A model generated the notes under the pieces. The model was not told where the DNA came from, searched no databases, and worked only from the letters and a program-made list of their open reading frames with translations. From Lepiota brunneoincarnata (taxonomy: Eukaryota; Basidiomycota; Agaricomycetes; Agaricales; Agaricaceae), in contig JAEBUN010000031.1 of assembly GCA_023014365.1 (NCBI GenBank), positions 310,001 through 374,000 on the forward strand: a stretch of 64,000 nt of DNA. Reading direction: 5' to 3'. Shown one piece after another: positions 9,673 through 21,690 of this stretch. The stretch's first letter is position 1; each line of letters opens with the position of its first letter. The position numbers and the translations under genes are program-made.

Positions 9673-11546
9673 AGAACGGGTGCCAATGTGATTAATTCCT
9701 TGAGGGTAACGAAGGCATCACGTTCTGGTTTTCCCCACTGCCAAGGAGCATCCGACTTAGTGAGGTTGAACAGGGGGCAAGCATGGTGTGAAAAGTCTGG
9801 GATGAATTGTCTATAGAAGTTTACAAAGCCCAGGAATGCCTGGACTTCTCATTTGTCGGTAGGCTCTGGCCACTCCTGCATTCCGGCAATCTTCACTGGG
9901 TCCATTTCCACCTTATCCTCCAAGATGACAAGCCCTAGGTACTCCACTTTAGTCTTCTCAAACTTGCATTTCTCCGGCCGGAGGTAAAGCTTATGGTGAC
10001 GGAGTATTTCCAAAACTTGGCAGGTGACCTCTCTATGTTCCTCTACAGTCTTTGTAAAGACAAGAATGTCATCTAGATACACCACAATGACCCCTTTGGC
10101 AATAAGATCTTGGAAAATGTCGTTCATCATCATTTGGAAGGTAGCAGGGCTGTTGGTAAGTCCGAAGAACATTACTAGAGGCTCAAAAAGGCCCCAGTTA
10201 GTACAGAAGGCTGCCTTCCACTTGTCTCCAGGTTTAATCCGTACATTGTTGAAACCCCAGCGAATGTCCAGTTTGGTGAAGTATCTGGCACCCTGGAGCT
10301 GATTAACAAGTTCCGAAATGAGCGGAAGCAGATATTTATTCTTCACTGTGATTGCGTTAAGGGCGCGGTAGTCTTGGACTAGCTGGAGCGAACCATCTTT
10401 CTTCTTGATAAAGAACACCGGAGAAGCCATGGGTAATTTCGATGTGTGAATCCTTCTGGTGGCCAAGTTCTCCTGAATGAAGGAATCAAGTTCAGACTGC
10501 TCGGAGGGGGCTAGGGGGTATACTTTACAGCCTATGGGCGTCGCTCCAGGGGTGAGTTCAATGGCATGGTCCCAAGCCCTTTGTTCCGGAAGGGAGTCAA
10601 AGGACTCCTTCTCAAAGACAGAGGAGAAGTCTTGGAGATGTTTAGGGATGAGACCATGGGGACTGGAGGTTTTAAGGGACGTCCAGGACAGTTGTGAGTT
10701 GTGATGGAAGGCCTCCGCGAGCCTCTGAGAGGTAGTACCAGTTGCTCGGATGAGCTGAGGGTCCGGATGGAGAACAGTGGCCCAGATGCATTTGCCGTCT
10801 ACCATTCCTTGTTTGGATTTCGGTTGGAGGCCCGGAATCTCTTGGATATCCTCCCAGTCTTCACTCCAAAGTGGGTGGGAACCTTCTGAGCAGGTGGAGA
10901 TCGCTTGGGTTTTGGCTTTCCGGACTTTCTGCTCAGTTCTCCATTGTTCCTTACACAGTGTGCAACACCTGTCTGGGCAACGAGTCATCTGGACCTCGCC
11001 CATCTGCCAGTTCACCTCCGGGTTATGCTCTTTCAGCCATGAAAAACCCAACAGTAAGTCTTGCTTCCCAAGTGACGTGACGGCAAGGGTGGTGCGTTCT
11101 GAGTGGGACTTGTATTGGAGAGTAATGTCTAAAACCTCAGTAATCGAGCCTGCTTCATTCTTGGTGCCATCGACGTTGAAGACCAGAATGGGCTGGGAGA
11201 GAGGGCGAGTATTGAGGTGATTCCTCTGTACGAAATCACGATCAACAAAGCAGCCGGTTGCCCCACTGTCTAAGAGGGCCTGAGTTACCTTCCTCTCTGC
11301 CATATCCATTGTCTCTAGCTCCACAGTCAGATGAAGCAATCGCTGAGACTCCGTAGAGGATATTTTGAATATGGAGGGTAGACGTTGCTCCCATTTCGGC
11401 CGTCTCGGTCGTTTAGGTAGTGAGGGGTTTGAAGAGGGTATGTCTGGTACAGGGATAGAGTTTTGGGCAAGGACAGTGTTGTTTATTGGGTCTATGGGTA
11501 ATACACTGTACCTACTCCCTGTAGGCAGCCAGGGCATACTGTTCAC
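9673..11546 (-). pseudogene. pol: pol of element B, proximal part: protease and reverse transcriptase
   Basis: The frame opens near 11546, overlaps the gag stop by a few bases and lies -1 to gag. It encodes an aspartic protease (A-L-L-D-S-G-A-T-G-C-F near 11270) and a reverse transcriptase (F-F-I-K-K-K-D-G-S-L near 10400; catalytic Y-L-D-D-I-L-V-F near 10080; L-G-L-V near 9940). TGA at 9849-9851 interrupts the RT-RNase H connection (P-T-D-K, stop, E-V-Q-A-F-L-G), at a place where related elements carry a residue such as Arg. The frame continues to 9673, where the 1.9-kb insertion begins. The rest of the protein resumes at 7784. Confidence 0.85.
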
Positions 11547-12745
11547 TGACCACTTGGGGCAAAATCCGCCTCTCCTTTGCTACCCAGGTACTCCAATGAC
11601 ACCTGAGCTTCCATGGTGTCCTTCTCCACCAGCAGTTTTTGAATTAAAGCCTCCTTCTCCTCTAGATCTAAGAAGCGAATGTCAAAACGCTGGGGGCATT
11701 CAGACTTGACATGGCCTGGTTGGTGGCACCTATAACACACCACCAGTGTTGTCAACGTCTTCCTGTTCACGTCAATGTCCATTGGGACAGGTTTGGTCGG
11801 AGTAGGTGTGATGTGGGCGAAGGAGCGGACTGGGGGGAGGGGGGTTGACATTGATGTGATAGGAGTGGTGGCAAGGGAAGACAGGAGGCGATAGGAGTTG
11901 GCAGGGGGTTTTGTCAAAGGCACTTGCGCCCACCCTAAGGCTTGAAAGGCTTTGTTTGCAGCTCGGCTTTGGTCTATGAGTTGTGCCACTTTATACCAAG
12001 CCTCCAGAGCATTGTCCGGGGGTTGGTTGGCTGTCATCATGGCTACAGTGGTCTGTATTGCTGGTCAAAGCCCTCGACGAAATTTGATGACTATAGTTTT
12101 GTCGTCTTGGTACCTGGAATCCGAAATAAGCTCCAGAAATTCGTCTAGGTAATCCTCAACACTCCTATTCCGCTGGAAGTATTCTGTACCCTCCAAGTGA
12201 TTGACAGCAGCTGTTTCAGAGTCCACGGGGAAGAAGTGCTTATGAAACTCGCCCTGGAAGTCTTCCCAATCTAAGAACCTCTCTGCTCCTTGATTTTTCT
12301 CCTCCCACTGAAATATCTGGTCCGTCCACTTGGCTGCATGTCCCTCCTTCATGAACGACATTGTCCAGAGTATCTTCTGCTGGTCTGAAGCAAAATGAGT
12401 GGGGCAAAGTCGCAGGTAGGTGTTGCATGAGTTCAGGAAGGCCCTTCCATGTGTTTGGTCACCTGAGAAGTCTGGTGGAGTTGCTGGTTTAACTTTAGAG
12501 GAATGAGAGTGTTGGGTAGAGGGGGGGGATGTGTCAGGGATGTGTGGAGTCGCGTTGGGTTGACTTGGGGTTTTTGGGCATTGGGAAAGGTCTTGGAGAG
12601 TGTTTTGAATTGACTGGATCACCTCAGTGAGGGCCAGCTCAGAGTCTGCCTGCCTAGTCATCATAGCTGCCACATCCTGCTGGAGCTGAGCAATCATAGC
12701 CAGAGGGTCTGAAGGCCCATTGTCTGATGCATTTTGCTGTGACAT
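11543..12745 (-). pseudogene. gag: gag of element B with one in-frame TGA
   Basis: From ATG at 12745 (M-S-Q-Q-N-A-S-D) the frame encodes a Q-rich N-terminal part, a retrotransposon Gag domain (W-T-D-Q-I-F-Q-W near 12320; N-R-S-V-E-D-Y-L-D-E-F near 12160) and a CCHC knuckle (C-Y-R-C-H-Q-P-G-H-V-K-S-E-C near 11720). TGA at about 12062-12064 follows F-R-R-G-L, where CGA (Arg) fits, and reading resumes in the same frame. It ends with TGA at 11543-11545. An open frame also extends upstream of this ATG, but M-S-Q-Q is the more typical Gag start. Confidence 0.8.
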
Positions 12746-13209
12746 GAGTGGAGGACAAGGTTGGACAGGGGGAGAGAGGAGTATTGAGTGATAGGTTGCT
12801 ATGGGATCGGAAAACACATTTTTTCGATGGTGTAGGACCTGTGGACACAAGACTGGTCTCTCTGGGAGATCCTATTCTTCTGTTAGGGCAACCTGTGGGG
12901 CTCAGGCAACTCAGGGAGCCGAAGCAACACTGCAGGGAAATCCTAAGTGATATTAGACTATGAGTTATGTACAGGACACATACCTGCAGGGAAATCCTAA
13001 GAGAATAGGATGAGGAAACCCCTGCAGGTGAAAACTAGGTATATACCTAACTTATATAATCAATATAAATTGGACCAGGCTTAGCCATGATGTCTGGGTG
13101 TCACACAAGACCCAGTGTCATTGACACAAATGTGGGGAGTGAACATGACAGGCTAGAGTCTGTAGAAATGAGAGGGAATGAGGGAGGGTTTTATCTGGAT
13201 AGTGAGGAG

Positions 13210-13311
13210 TGTAATCATTTGAAAGGAGGGATATATAATGCATTGGGGGGCCCAGGGGTGTCAATAGGGTTGGTGGAGGTACTACTGGGGTGTTTGGAGT
13301 GTCCCCTTACA
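13210..13311 (-). repeat. 5' LTR of element B (102 bp)
   Basis: It is identical to 5649-5750. As read on the minus strand the internal region follows directly with CTCCTCACTATCCAG, in which I do not recognise a tRNA-complementary primer site. The LTR carries TTATATATCCC, a TATA-like core. Confidence 0.85.
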
Positions 13312-13441
13312 ATGTTCCCTTGTTATCTCATTGAGCATGATCAACTAAGCTCTGCAAGGCCAACTGTCTTGGACACCTTGTAGAGTGATTGAAGGCTGTC
13401 TCCAGTTATCCTTGGATACAGAAGGAGCACGGATCATAACA
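13312..13441 (+). repeat. truncated LTR fragment of family D
   Basis: About 126 bp ending GGATCATAACA at 13441 match, in reverse complement, the first part of the complete 699-bp solo LTR at 22907-23605. The match stops at about 13315, against element B. The rest of this LTR is not seen in the window. Most differences between the two copies are CpG in one and TpG or CpA in the other. Confidence 0.75.
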
Positions 13442-14123
13442 GCTATTTAGTGTGCATTGTTAAGTGTGATTTCTTTGGTCATCGACCAACCCAGGGACAG
13501 AGACAGAGACAGAGACAGAGACAGAGAACAAAAGTCAGAGACCAGAGACCAGAGACTAGAGACCTTGCACTTTGAATTGATAGGGATTGTCCTTTCATTG
13601 TTGCAGCATACAGCTAAGATAACTTCAATGGCTGTTCATTAACCTCTAAAACACTACTCTCTTGAATTTTGCTGTCAGAATGCACCCCCAGAACACCCCA
13701 AAAGATGAAACTGTTCATTATCTATCTCATACCACTGGTATTAGCTTAAGTTTATCGAATTTCAGCTAAGCTTAGTGAAAACAAGCCCTCTATCTATATT
13801 AGAACCCATGAATGTTTCTACCTTTTCAGCAGCACCCAGACCAAGTGTTCCCATGTGGGGGATTACCTGGCCCCTTATCAGAACATTCAATCTGTTTTTG
13901 TTAGAATTCCCCTGCTTACCATGCCCTGTGCTTTCGCTCCCTTATCAGGCACAGCCAATCTGGTCTGATTGAGATTGATCCAGATCTGCCACTTTGGGCT
14001 CCAACAATCTCTCCCCCAGATTTACCCCAGATTGGCGATTGCCAGTCACCAAATCAAGAACTGAGATCAAGGAGACCATCAAATGTCCTTGGAGATAGTT
14101 TACCCACCCAAAGAACTGAGCAC
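13442..14123. repeat. gene-free stretch with GACAGA microsatellite
   Basis: A (GACAGA)n array occupies about 13495-13527, followed by imperfect AGAGACC units to about 13565. The remaining bases show no domain, RNA gene or terminal repeat that I recognise. It separates the LTR fragment of family D from the integrase fragment. Confidence 0.6.
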
Positions 14124-14320
14124 ATGGTAGTATCTGATGACAACTGTGCGACCTTTCCCCACTTCACAGGTATGGCCACCACCAGTATCTCTCCATTCTT
14201 CACTAATAAAGGATATCATCTGAACATCACAGTTTATCCTAAATGCGACCTCACTTCTGCTTGGGCCTGCCATTTTGCTGTTGATCTTGATGACCTATAT
14301 AGTAAAATCAGTTACCCAGG
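14124..14320 (+). pseudogene. gypsy integrase fragment in plus orientation
   Basis: The plus strand encodes T-T-S-I-S-P-F-F-T-N-K-G-Y-H and H-F-A-V-D-L-D-D-L. This closely matches the integrase of element A (T-T-G-I-S-P-F-F-A-N-K-G-Y-H and H-F-A-V-D-L-D-D-L near 430-300 on the minus strand). The match ends at about 14310. It is therefore a small relic of an A-like element, opposite in orientation to the surrounding element E. No termini are preserved. Confidence 0.65.
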
Positions 14321-14329
14321 GTTTGTCAC

Positions 14330-16589
14330 ATCACATAAAAGCCCTTGTGACCTAAGCAATCATGTGTCTCAATCAACAATTGATAATGGTTGGATGCCCC
14401 ATGATGACTTGACAATGTTATCTGCTGTACTCCTTCCTCCACAACTTGTTCCCACTGATGAAAAACTTGTCTGTATAACAGAGAAAAGCCTTTTTTGCCT
14501 TGTTGGTAAGTCCCTGTGGCATTTTCATCATCTCTAGAAAAGTCTTGACTTTCTCCAGCTCTCCATCCTGTTCCCTAGTTCAGTTGTTGCACTGCTCCAG
14601 ATATCCATCCAATCCCTCCTCCTCCCTGGTCCTTCTGCCAATGACATCCTTGTCATTCCCCTATGTAGCTACCATGACCCTGGCCTCCCCAATGCTACCA
14701 ACTGATCCTGCCACCCAAATTCCACAACCCAGTACCTCATCCACCCAGTCTTCTGCCTCCTCAATCTCCTCTCCTGCCTCCTCACCCTTGTCCTCTGCTG
14801 CTCTTCTCCTGGACAACCCATCTAAACCATTATGCTTGGCCTCTGGAATGTGAACCAACCTAAAATCAAACACATAGAGCTTGAGTTTTGCTTGTGAGTA
14901 CTGCAAAATCCAGTTGTTCCATACAATTGACCCAAAATGTGCAGGTCTCTATTGCCCCTCCTCATCAAGCTGTGCCAAGATGAAACCAACTGCAATAATG
15001 GAAGTATCAACAGAGAGAATGATGTTGAAGGGGAGGGTGTGATCAATCAGTCAGATGGCCTTGCATGTTACCATGGCACTCTTTACTCACTCCATAGCCA
15101 ATCTCTGATGTTCCCCCCATTGAAACTCTTCCTTGGTGACTCTTGTCAGCTTGGTAAGCAGGTCACAGATCTCTGCAAATGCCTTGATCCAATTCTGGAC
15201 TATCCCTGCCATCCCTAGAAACCCTTGCACCTCTGACAGATTGCAACACTCTGGCCACTTCAAAACCTTGCCCACTGTTGTCTCATCTGGCTGCTGTCCC
15301 TTATACATACGTGCACAACCTCCCAACCACCACTATCTCTGGCAAACACAGCTAGAGCTTTGTTGCTGATACTGTAGCTCCTGCATGCTTGAGCCAATGG
15401 AGCACCTGATTCAGATCTACCACATGCTCCCAGATAAAGTGCCAAATTCCTGGGTTTTCCAGGATCATCTTGTAGGTCCCATCTCCCCTCTTGTAGCAAG
15501 TCTTGGGTCCTAAAATGGTAATGTTGTCTAGGAAGTTTGGAGCAAAGAGGTCTCATTCTGCAAGAGGAATGTGATGTCATTTTGGAAGATGCTGACAGAC
15601 CTGGTCCACCCCTGAGGTAATACCATGAGATACATGGTTCCTAGTGGGGTGTCAGATGTTGTGAAATCCCATGACTCCTCTGCCAAACTATGATGATCAT
15701 ATCCAACAAAGATGTCCAGTCCTGAGTAGACTCCACACACTGAGCATTGCTCTGAGTACAAGTATACCAGAGAGGGTTCCTGGGAGTCACAGATCATTAA
15801 CACATTGAGGGGTGTCAAGTTGTAGACAATCTAGACATTCCCATCCTTCTTGGCCACTGTAAACCAACAGTGCCAATAGGAGCTGTAGGAAGGTTTGTAG
15901 ACTCCAGAGTCAATCTTTTGCTTGATAAGACTGATAACCTTGTCACAGATACCAGGTGGGATTGGGAGCAATTTCTGGGTCCAAGGTACATGCTCAATTA
16001 CTGGGATTTTGACTGGTGAGAAGTACTCATCCCAAAACCATCCTTTCTCCATCTCATTCCAGGCTAACCCCTTCTCATTGTTTAGAAGCACCTGGGCCAT
16101 CAACCACTGTTCATCCAGTAGTAAGAATCTATTTGAGAAGAGCCCCAGTGCATCCATGTGTTCCTGTGTTAAACATGTTCCTGGAAGGAAAGGAGGAGGC
16201 CAAGGAGACATGATTGGTAATGTGAGTAATGGGTCTTCAGGAACACATCAAACATTTCTGATATCACTTGGCATTGTCCCAGGTACAGGGCAGACCTTGT
16301 TAGCAACCTTTTTGTAAGCCAGACAGTGAGCATGGGGGTCCCAGGTGAATGAAGCCTCTAGAACTGCATTGGTAAGTGAATCTTGCCCCCCACTTATTGC
16401 CACCCCTCCTTCCTCTCACCCCTCCTCCCCAAACACCACTAACCCTCTTTTCACCTTCTCCTCCACCCATTCTCTTGTAGGTACCCTCACTCTTTATTTC
16501 TCATCTGCCAGATCTGTCACCTCCACTTCCACACCCCCATCCACTTGTTCCATCTTCTCCAACCTTACACTCCACTCCCATGGCCTTCC
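14330..16589 (-). pseudogene. pol: gypsy element E, 3' half: RT, RNase H, start of linker to integrase
   Basis: The minus strand holds an RT of the type with a V-P-W-T-Q-K-L-L-P-I-P-P-G block (near 15990), S-G-V-Y-K-P-S-Y-S-S-Y and V-A-K-K-D-G-N-V (near 15840), then L-P-Q-G-W-T (near 15610). The RNase H end follows (A-K-H-N-G-L-D-G-L-S-R-R near 14830), with an acidic linker after it. Many stops and frameshifts break it. The upstream half lies at 27068-28499 and 29164-29316, separated by element F with a perfect CAACC duplication and by a solo LTR. Integrase and the 3' LTR are missing past about 14330. Stops here include TAG and TAA, so E looks older than F. Confidence 0.75.
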
Positions 16590-16594
16590 CAACC

Positions 16595-16748
16595 TGTAAC
16601 CGGTAGCTACATATTCTCGTCTATCCTACATAGTGTGACTGGTAGTAATGGTCACAGTAGTTACACTTTTAATCATCAACTCTCCGTTCAGATCAAATTC
16701 TGACCATAATTCTAAGTGTAATTCTACCTGGAATGTCAACGTGTTTCA
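16595..16748 (+). repeat. 5' LTR of element F (154 bp)
   Basis: It aligns to the 3' LTR with one 11-bp deletion and substitutions at five dinucleotide sites only. At each of the five sites the two copies show CG, TG or CA, so each is explained by change at an ancestral CpG. Confidence 0.9.
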
Positions 16749-17004
16749 ATTTTTTCAATCTACAGATACTGTACACCAACGCCTCCCACCTCTCAGCTTT
16801 ACCTCTCATCTCTCACCCTCCAACTCTTGTGTTTCACCTCACACTTCTGCACTACACAAACCACCAACCAACAACTTGTAAAAAACAAACCCAATAGGAC
16901 CACAATATGAATCTCATAGGGCAACCCCCAACATACCCCACACGAGTAACCATCAACAATACCATACCGGAAGGGACTATAACTATTGGGAACACAACCC
17001 ATAT
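16749..17004 (+). other. leader of element F between 5' LTR and first open frame
   Basis: This is the primer-site and leader region. I see no match to a tRNA 3' end just after the LTR (TTTTTTCAATC...). The frame at 17005 opens inside a run of A/C-rich codons typical of this element. Confidence 0.5.
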
Positions 17005-20000
17005 ATGTTACGAGCCGCACAATGGCCTGATAATACCCAGGAAACCCAGGAAGAGATTGAGGAAACACAACAGGACCTCACCCTGGAACCCAATGAAACT
17101 ACGACGAATACTGAATGCAATGTAACACCAGAACCCACACCAAATAGCTACTGCTACCATGCAAAACCAGAATGCACCCTTACTGAATCTCCGGAGATTG
17201 TTGACCTCCGATTACACGACATTTGGGACATCTACAAAATTGATAGCATGAAACGACATGAAGCTATCATAGAAGAAGCACAAAGGGAGACACAACACTT
17301 ATTCCAAAAAGCTGGAATAGGTGAGTACTTTGAGGAGAATGAAAATTACCCAAAAACGCTAATGAACACCATTGGCGAAATTGCCATGGTATACATATGC
17401 ACCCGAGCTGAGAGACAACACTCAAACTCATCTACGCCAATTAGCGGCATATTTGAACAACTCCACACCGAGCACACCCAACACAGGGACCCAGTCAACA
17501 TACCAATCAGGACTGGAGAAAGAGCACCCTCTGACACTGCATCCCTTCATACTATTGATCAAGCTAATGAAAGCTTATTCAACCCAAGGAATCCTGATGA
17601 ATCTAGTGAAATATACTGACACCGGGTGGCAGCCCAGGAACGATCCATCAAACATGGAAATATGCCCTGAGGAATGGCATCAGTAGGCCCTTCACCACTA
17701 CAAACGCCTACTTGGTACAACATAGCAACTCGATCACCAATTAATGCCGGACTGTCACACATACAACAAATCGAACGTAGACCAGACCCCTCACAAGATA
17801 CAGGAAGAACAGGCCCAACAGTCCATTTCAAGGACAATGCGACCAACTCTCGACCCAACACGTCCACAGCAGTAGAAAACAGATCAACAAGGGATACCCC
17901 ACCGCAGGCACCAAGGACAACAACCCACACAAACCCAACAACTAATATACGGACAATCCAACCACTCAACATGATGCAACCAACCACAATACGAGCAACC
18001 GTGCCTACACAAGGGGCACCTCGCCCAACCTCAAACACCATTCGTAACATACCTACGATAACCACACCAACCTCACAACAACAACGCCCAACTTTGGCCC
18101 CAATTACCACTACAAACCCTAACCCCTGACCACCCTTCTCAAATGATCGCATCCCTCCCATACGAGTAAATACTGCCACAACTACAAGATATCCTAATAG
18201 CTGTGTACCATCACGCAACACCTATATACACCCACAACGACTTAATAACATGGCTAATATACACACCCCGATCAATAATAACAACTTAAGTCAGGGTATA
18301 CAACTCATAACTGCACCACTACCCACACTATCATTGCCCCAACCGATCCCAGGACCAATGGGACATCAGGGTGTGACTGATGCTATCACTGCTCATAAGG
18401 AGCACATGCATCAACGATTAAGAGATATAATTGATCACTACTTATCCCATCCCCCAGACCCTCGTGATAAGAGCAAACCTAAAGGACCATCAGATGATGG
18501 AGCTGAAACATATAAAGGAAGTCCAAGATTTCGAGATCTTGAACGATTTGTAACATCACTTTGCCTTGAGTATTTCTTCCAAGGCCTAGGAGGACCTGAA
18601 TTTGATAAAGACCAAAAAAGACTCTTTAGCCTACCTCAATACCTCAGAGGACAAGCAAAAGAACATGTAATGCGACATGTTACAGGAACAATGAGCACAC
18701 AACAAGCATGGACATTTGACAATGCTATAATGGCATTATATGACTGATTTGTGCAACCAACCTCAACTTTCGAAGCTTGCGAAAACTTCAAAAATACAAA
18801 ATATGACCCAAAACTGGGTGTACAAATTTTCTGGGAAAACCTGATGGACCATGCATCATGCATAATGATACAACCAGACAGCTACAGCCTGCTCCAGAAA
18901 TTCTTGCAGGAACTACCTGCAGATATGCTACAGTTCCTATTTACAACATCATGCCTACAGCCAGAAATCAACAGCCCAGAGGAATTTTGAGACTTTGCAG
19001 TAGCTTATGAAGCATCTACCAAACAACATTCATTCTATGTGAAGGGATGGGACCTTCAGAACACGTCTCATCACCATACCCCAAAACCCACCTATGACTC
19101 ATATAAATGGCGATCAACAACTCGGGTAACAATCCCAAGACCACAGAACAACATTACCCAATCACAGAATACTGAACTTCGTAAATATCGCAACCCTGAG
19201 AATCAACAAGATCAATGAGATCACCTTCCTACAATAGGCAACCAATCAAGACTTCATAACATAAATTACACCAATCGTAAACCTGAAGAACCACTAAAAC
19301 CAGGGAAACAAGATACACAAGACCATAGAAACAAACCCACAACTACTGAAAACAAAGGGAAAGCCCCTCAAATAAAATGCTTCAGATGTGGAGGTAACCA
19401 CTTTGCAAACCAATGTACTGAACCAAGGAAATACTTACATTTACGTGCAGCACATAGTGATAATGGTGAAGAACCTGAGAAAGACATGAATGAGTCAAAT
19501 AATGACATTGAACTTGAGAATTCTCATAACCACTCACTACTTGATGATGATGAGAACAATAGTGATGAGAATGCCACTGAAGTCGAAATTACAGACTATG
19601 AATGGATAGAGGATGACGATGCATCTGATATTGACTTTAATGCAGCAATAACAGTAACCCCATCTGTGATAGGAGAACGTCACAATGATGACCACATTGC
19701 GAAAATGAGGGTAAAACTCACCAAAGAAAAAGACCAAATCACACGCCCTCAACCCACAAACAACGAGAAAAGATGCCTAGCATCCTTGGTAAAAATTGGA
19801 GATATTGAGGCATGGGCACTATGGGACTCCGGAAGCACAATGACAGGAATAACCCCATCATTTGCTGAGGTAGCACAAATCCACGTACATGAACTGATTG
19901 ACCCACATATCCTACAACTAGGAACAGTGGGTAGTAGATCCATGATCAAATATGGTGCAAATGTACCAATAACTCTCGGAAAAACCAAAACAAATACATA

Positions 20001-21690
20001 TGTGGACATAGCCAACTTTGACCGATATGATATGATAATCGGAACGCCATTCATGAGAGCAAACAAGGTCAAACTGGACCTCAAAAGCAATACCATCATA
20101 ATAAATGGTGAACATATACCAGCACTATCGATGGCTGATAAAACTGATTCACATCTATGCAGATATAGAACCACTGAAAAAATTCGACATTGACTCATGG
20201 ACAGTTGAATGAAGGGGGAGGGGCAGAATATGACAACCCTGGATACCCTTACAAACAAACAAACAATGAAAGGAAAGAAAAACCATGTCACAATTGAAGA
20301 AATTGAGGATGAGAATAACACTCACCGAACACCGAAATTACCAGATACAAGCCCACACATATTGATGACTACAGATGAATACCAAAATCTTATCAATAAG
20401 GATAGGGGTACACCTGAAAAATGAATACGTACAAATAGAGGGATCAATAATTCCCACTACTGTGAACCAACTAGCTCCAAAATATGACTGGAGGACCTGG
20501 TAACCGAAATAGAGGAAGATACATCAAAAATGGGCGCAAAAAATGACACAAGAAAACTTATTGACAACCCAATACACCAAAAGAAGTATGAACTATACTT
20601 TGATCCTCGCATGCCTAAAGAATGGAACATGATGGTATCAGACTTATGGCCATCACAAGAAGCAGAACCACATAACACATACCGAATGATGTGGCAACAT
20701 GAGGTATCTCAACCCCAAACATTTCGAAACACTCGAACTTCAGAAATGTTTCGACTACACCCCAAACGATTACCAATCAACCAAAAGGACCCATTCACAG
20801 ACATCCGAGAATCATTCAAGGAAAAACAGGACCTAGTGAGAGAAAAACCTCCACCAGATAAAGGAAAATGCCGTGAAACACACAATACACCTGAGGATAT
20901 TCCAAATTTGAGAAAACAATGGTATGACGAATACCATGACATCATGAAAGGCGTACCAGATGAACTACCACCACTGAGAGTGGTCAATCATGAAATAAAC
21001 CTAATAGATGAAGAAAAACAATATCACTATCACCTACCGCAGCACCCACACTCAATGCAAGACCAATTTTGTGAAAAGATGAACAGGTATATTAACGCCA
21101 ACTGGTGGGTACCCAAGCCTGTAAGCCAAGCTGCCCCATTACTATGCATCCCAAAGAAAGATGGTAAACTTCGTACCATAATTGATGCTTGTCAACGAAA
21201 CAATAACACCATAAAAGATGTAACGCCAATACCAGACCAAGAAACTATCCGAGAAGACGTTGCATGAGCAAAATACAGGTCAAAAATTGACTTGTCAGAT
21301 GCATATGAACAAGTATGAATAGTCACACATGATATTGACAAAACAGCCTTTGCAACAATCTCAGGCACCTATGTCAGCAACATAATGCAACAAGGGGACT
21401 GCAACGCACCAGCAACCTTTCAAAGATTGATGACCCACATCTTCCATGATGTTATAGGCTTATGCGTGCATGTATACCTTGATGACATATTTGTCTACTC
21501 CGACTCCATTGAGGACCACGAGAGACACCTAAGAATAGTGTTTAACCAGCTTCGGAGAGAACACCTATACCTGAAAGCCTCAAAATGTCAATTATATGCT
21601 GACAAAATTGACTGCCTGGGTCACAAAATTGACAGCCAAGGCATACACCCCGACACAGACAAACTAGCATGCATCTGAGATTGGTGGGTA
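17005..21690 (+). pseudogene. gag-pol: gag-protease-RT polyprotein of element F, broken only by TGA codons
   Basis: One frame runs from 17005 to 21678 with 13 TGA and no TAA or TAG. In order it has an E/T-rich N-terminal part, a T/N/P-rich linker, a Gag domain (R-F-V-T-S-L-C-L-E-Y-F-F near 18545), a CCHC knuckle (C-F-R-C-G-G-N-H-F-A-N-Q-C near 19378), a protease (A-L-W-D-S-G-S-T-M-T-G near 19820) and RT (C-I-P-K-K-D-G-K-L near 21150; Y-L-D-D-I-F-V-Y near 21476). Gag, protease and RT share one frame, unlike elements A and B. Several TGA lie at positions that are Arg in this family (A-K-Y-R-S-K block, E-Q-V stop I, I stop D-W). TGA at 17617, 17668, 18127, 18745, 18988, 19216, 20191, 20206, 20422, 20485, 21265, 21316 and 21676. 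A one-base loss at about 21690 shifts the frame. Confidence 0.85.

Larger units (their letters stand above)
5649..13311 (-). mobile_element. Ty3/gypsy chromodomain element B, decayed, with nested insertion
   Basis: Two identical 102-bp repeats (5649-5750 and 13210-13311) with TGTAA...TTACA ends bound an internal region that reads, on the minus strand, gag with a zinc knuckle, protease, RT, RNase H, integrase and a chromodomain. A 1.9-kb insertion (7785-9672) splits RNase H. Premature stops are mostly TGA. A 5-bp target duplication is not visible: ATGTT flanks the right end but the LTR of element A adjoins the left end. The simplest reading is that A later inserted at the edge of B and carried the left flank out of view. 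Confidence 0.85.

Noticed and set aside
9849..9851. A natural end of pol in element B
   Set aside because: The RT-RNase H connection continues immediately in the same frame (E-V-Q-A-F-L-G), so the TGA is a premature stop.
14124..14537. 137-codon plus-strand frame as a host gene
   Set aside because: Its first 60 codons match the integrase of element A; the rest is unrelated sequence running into element E on the opposite strand.
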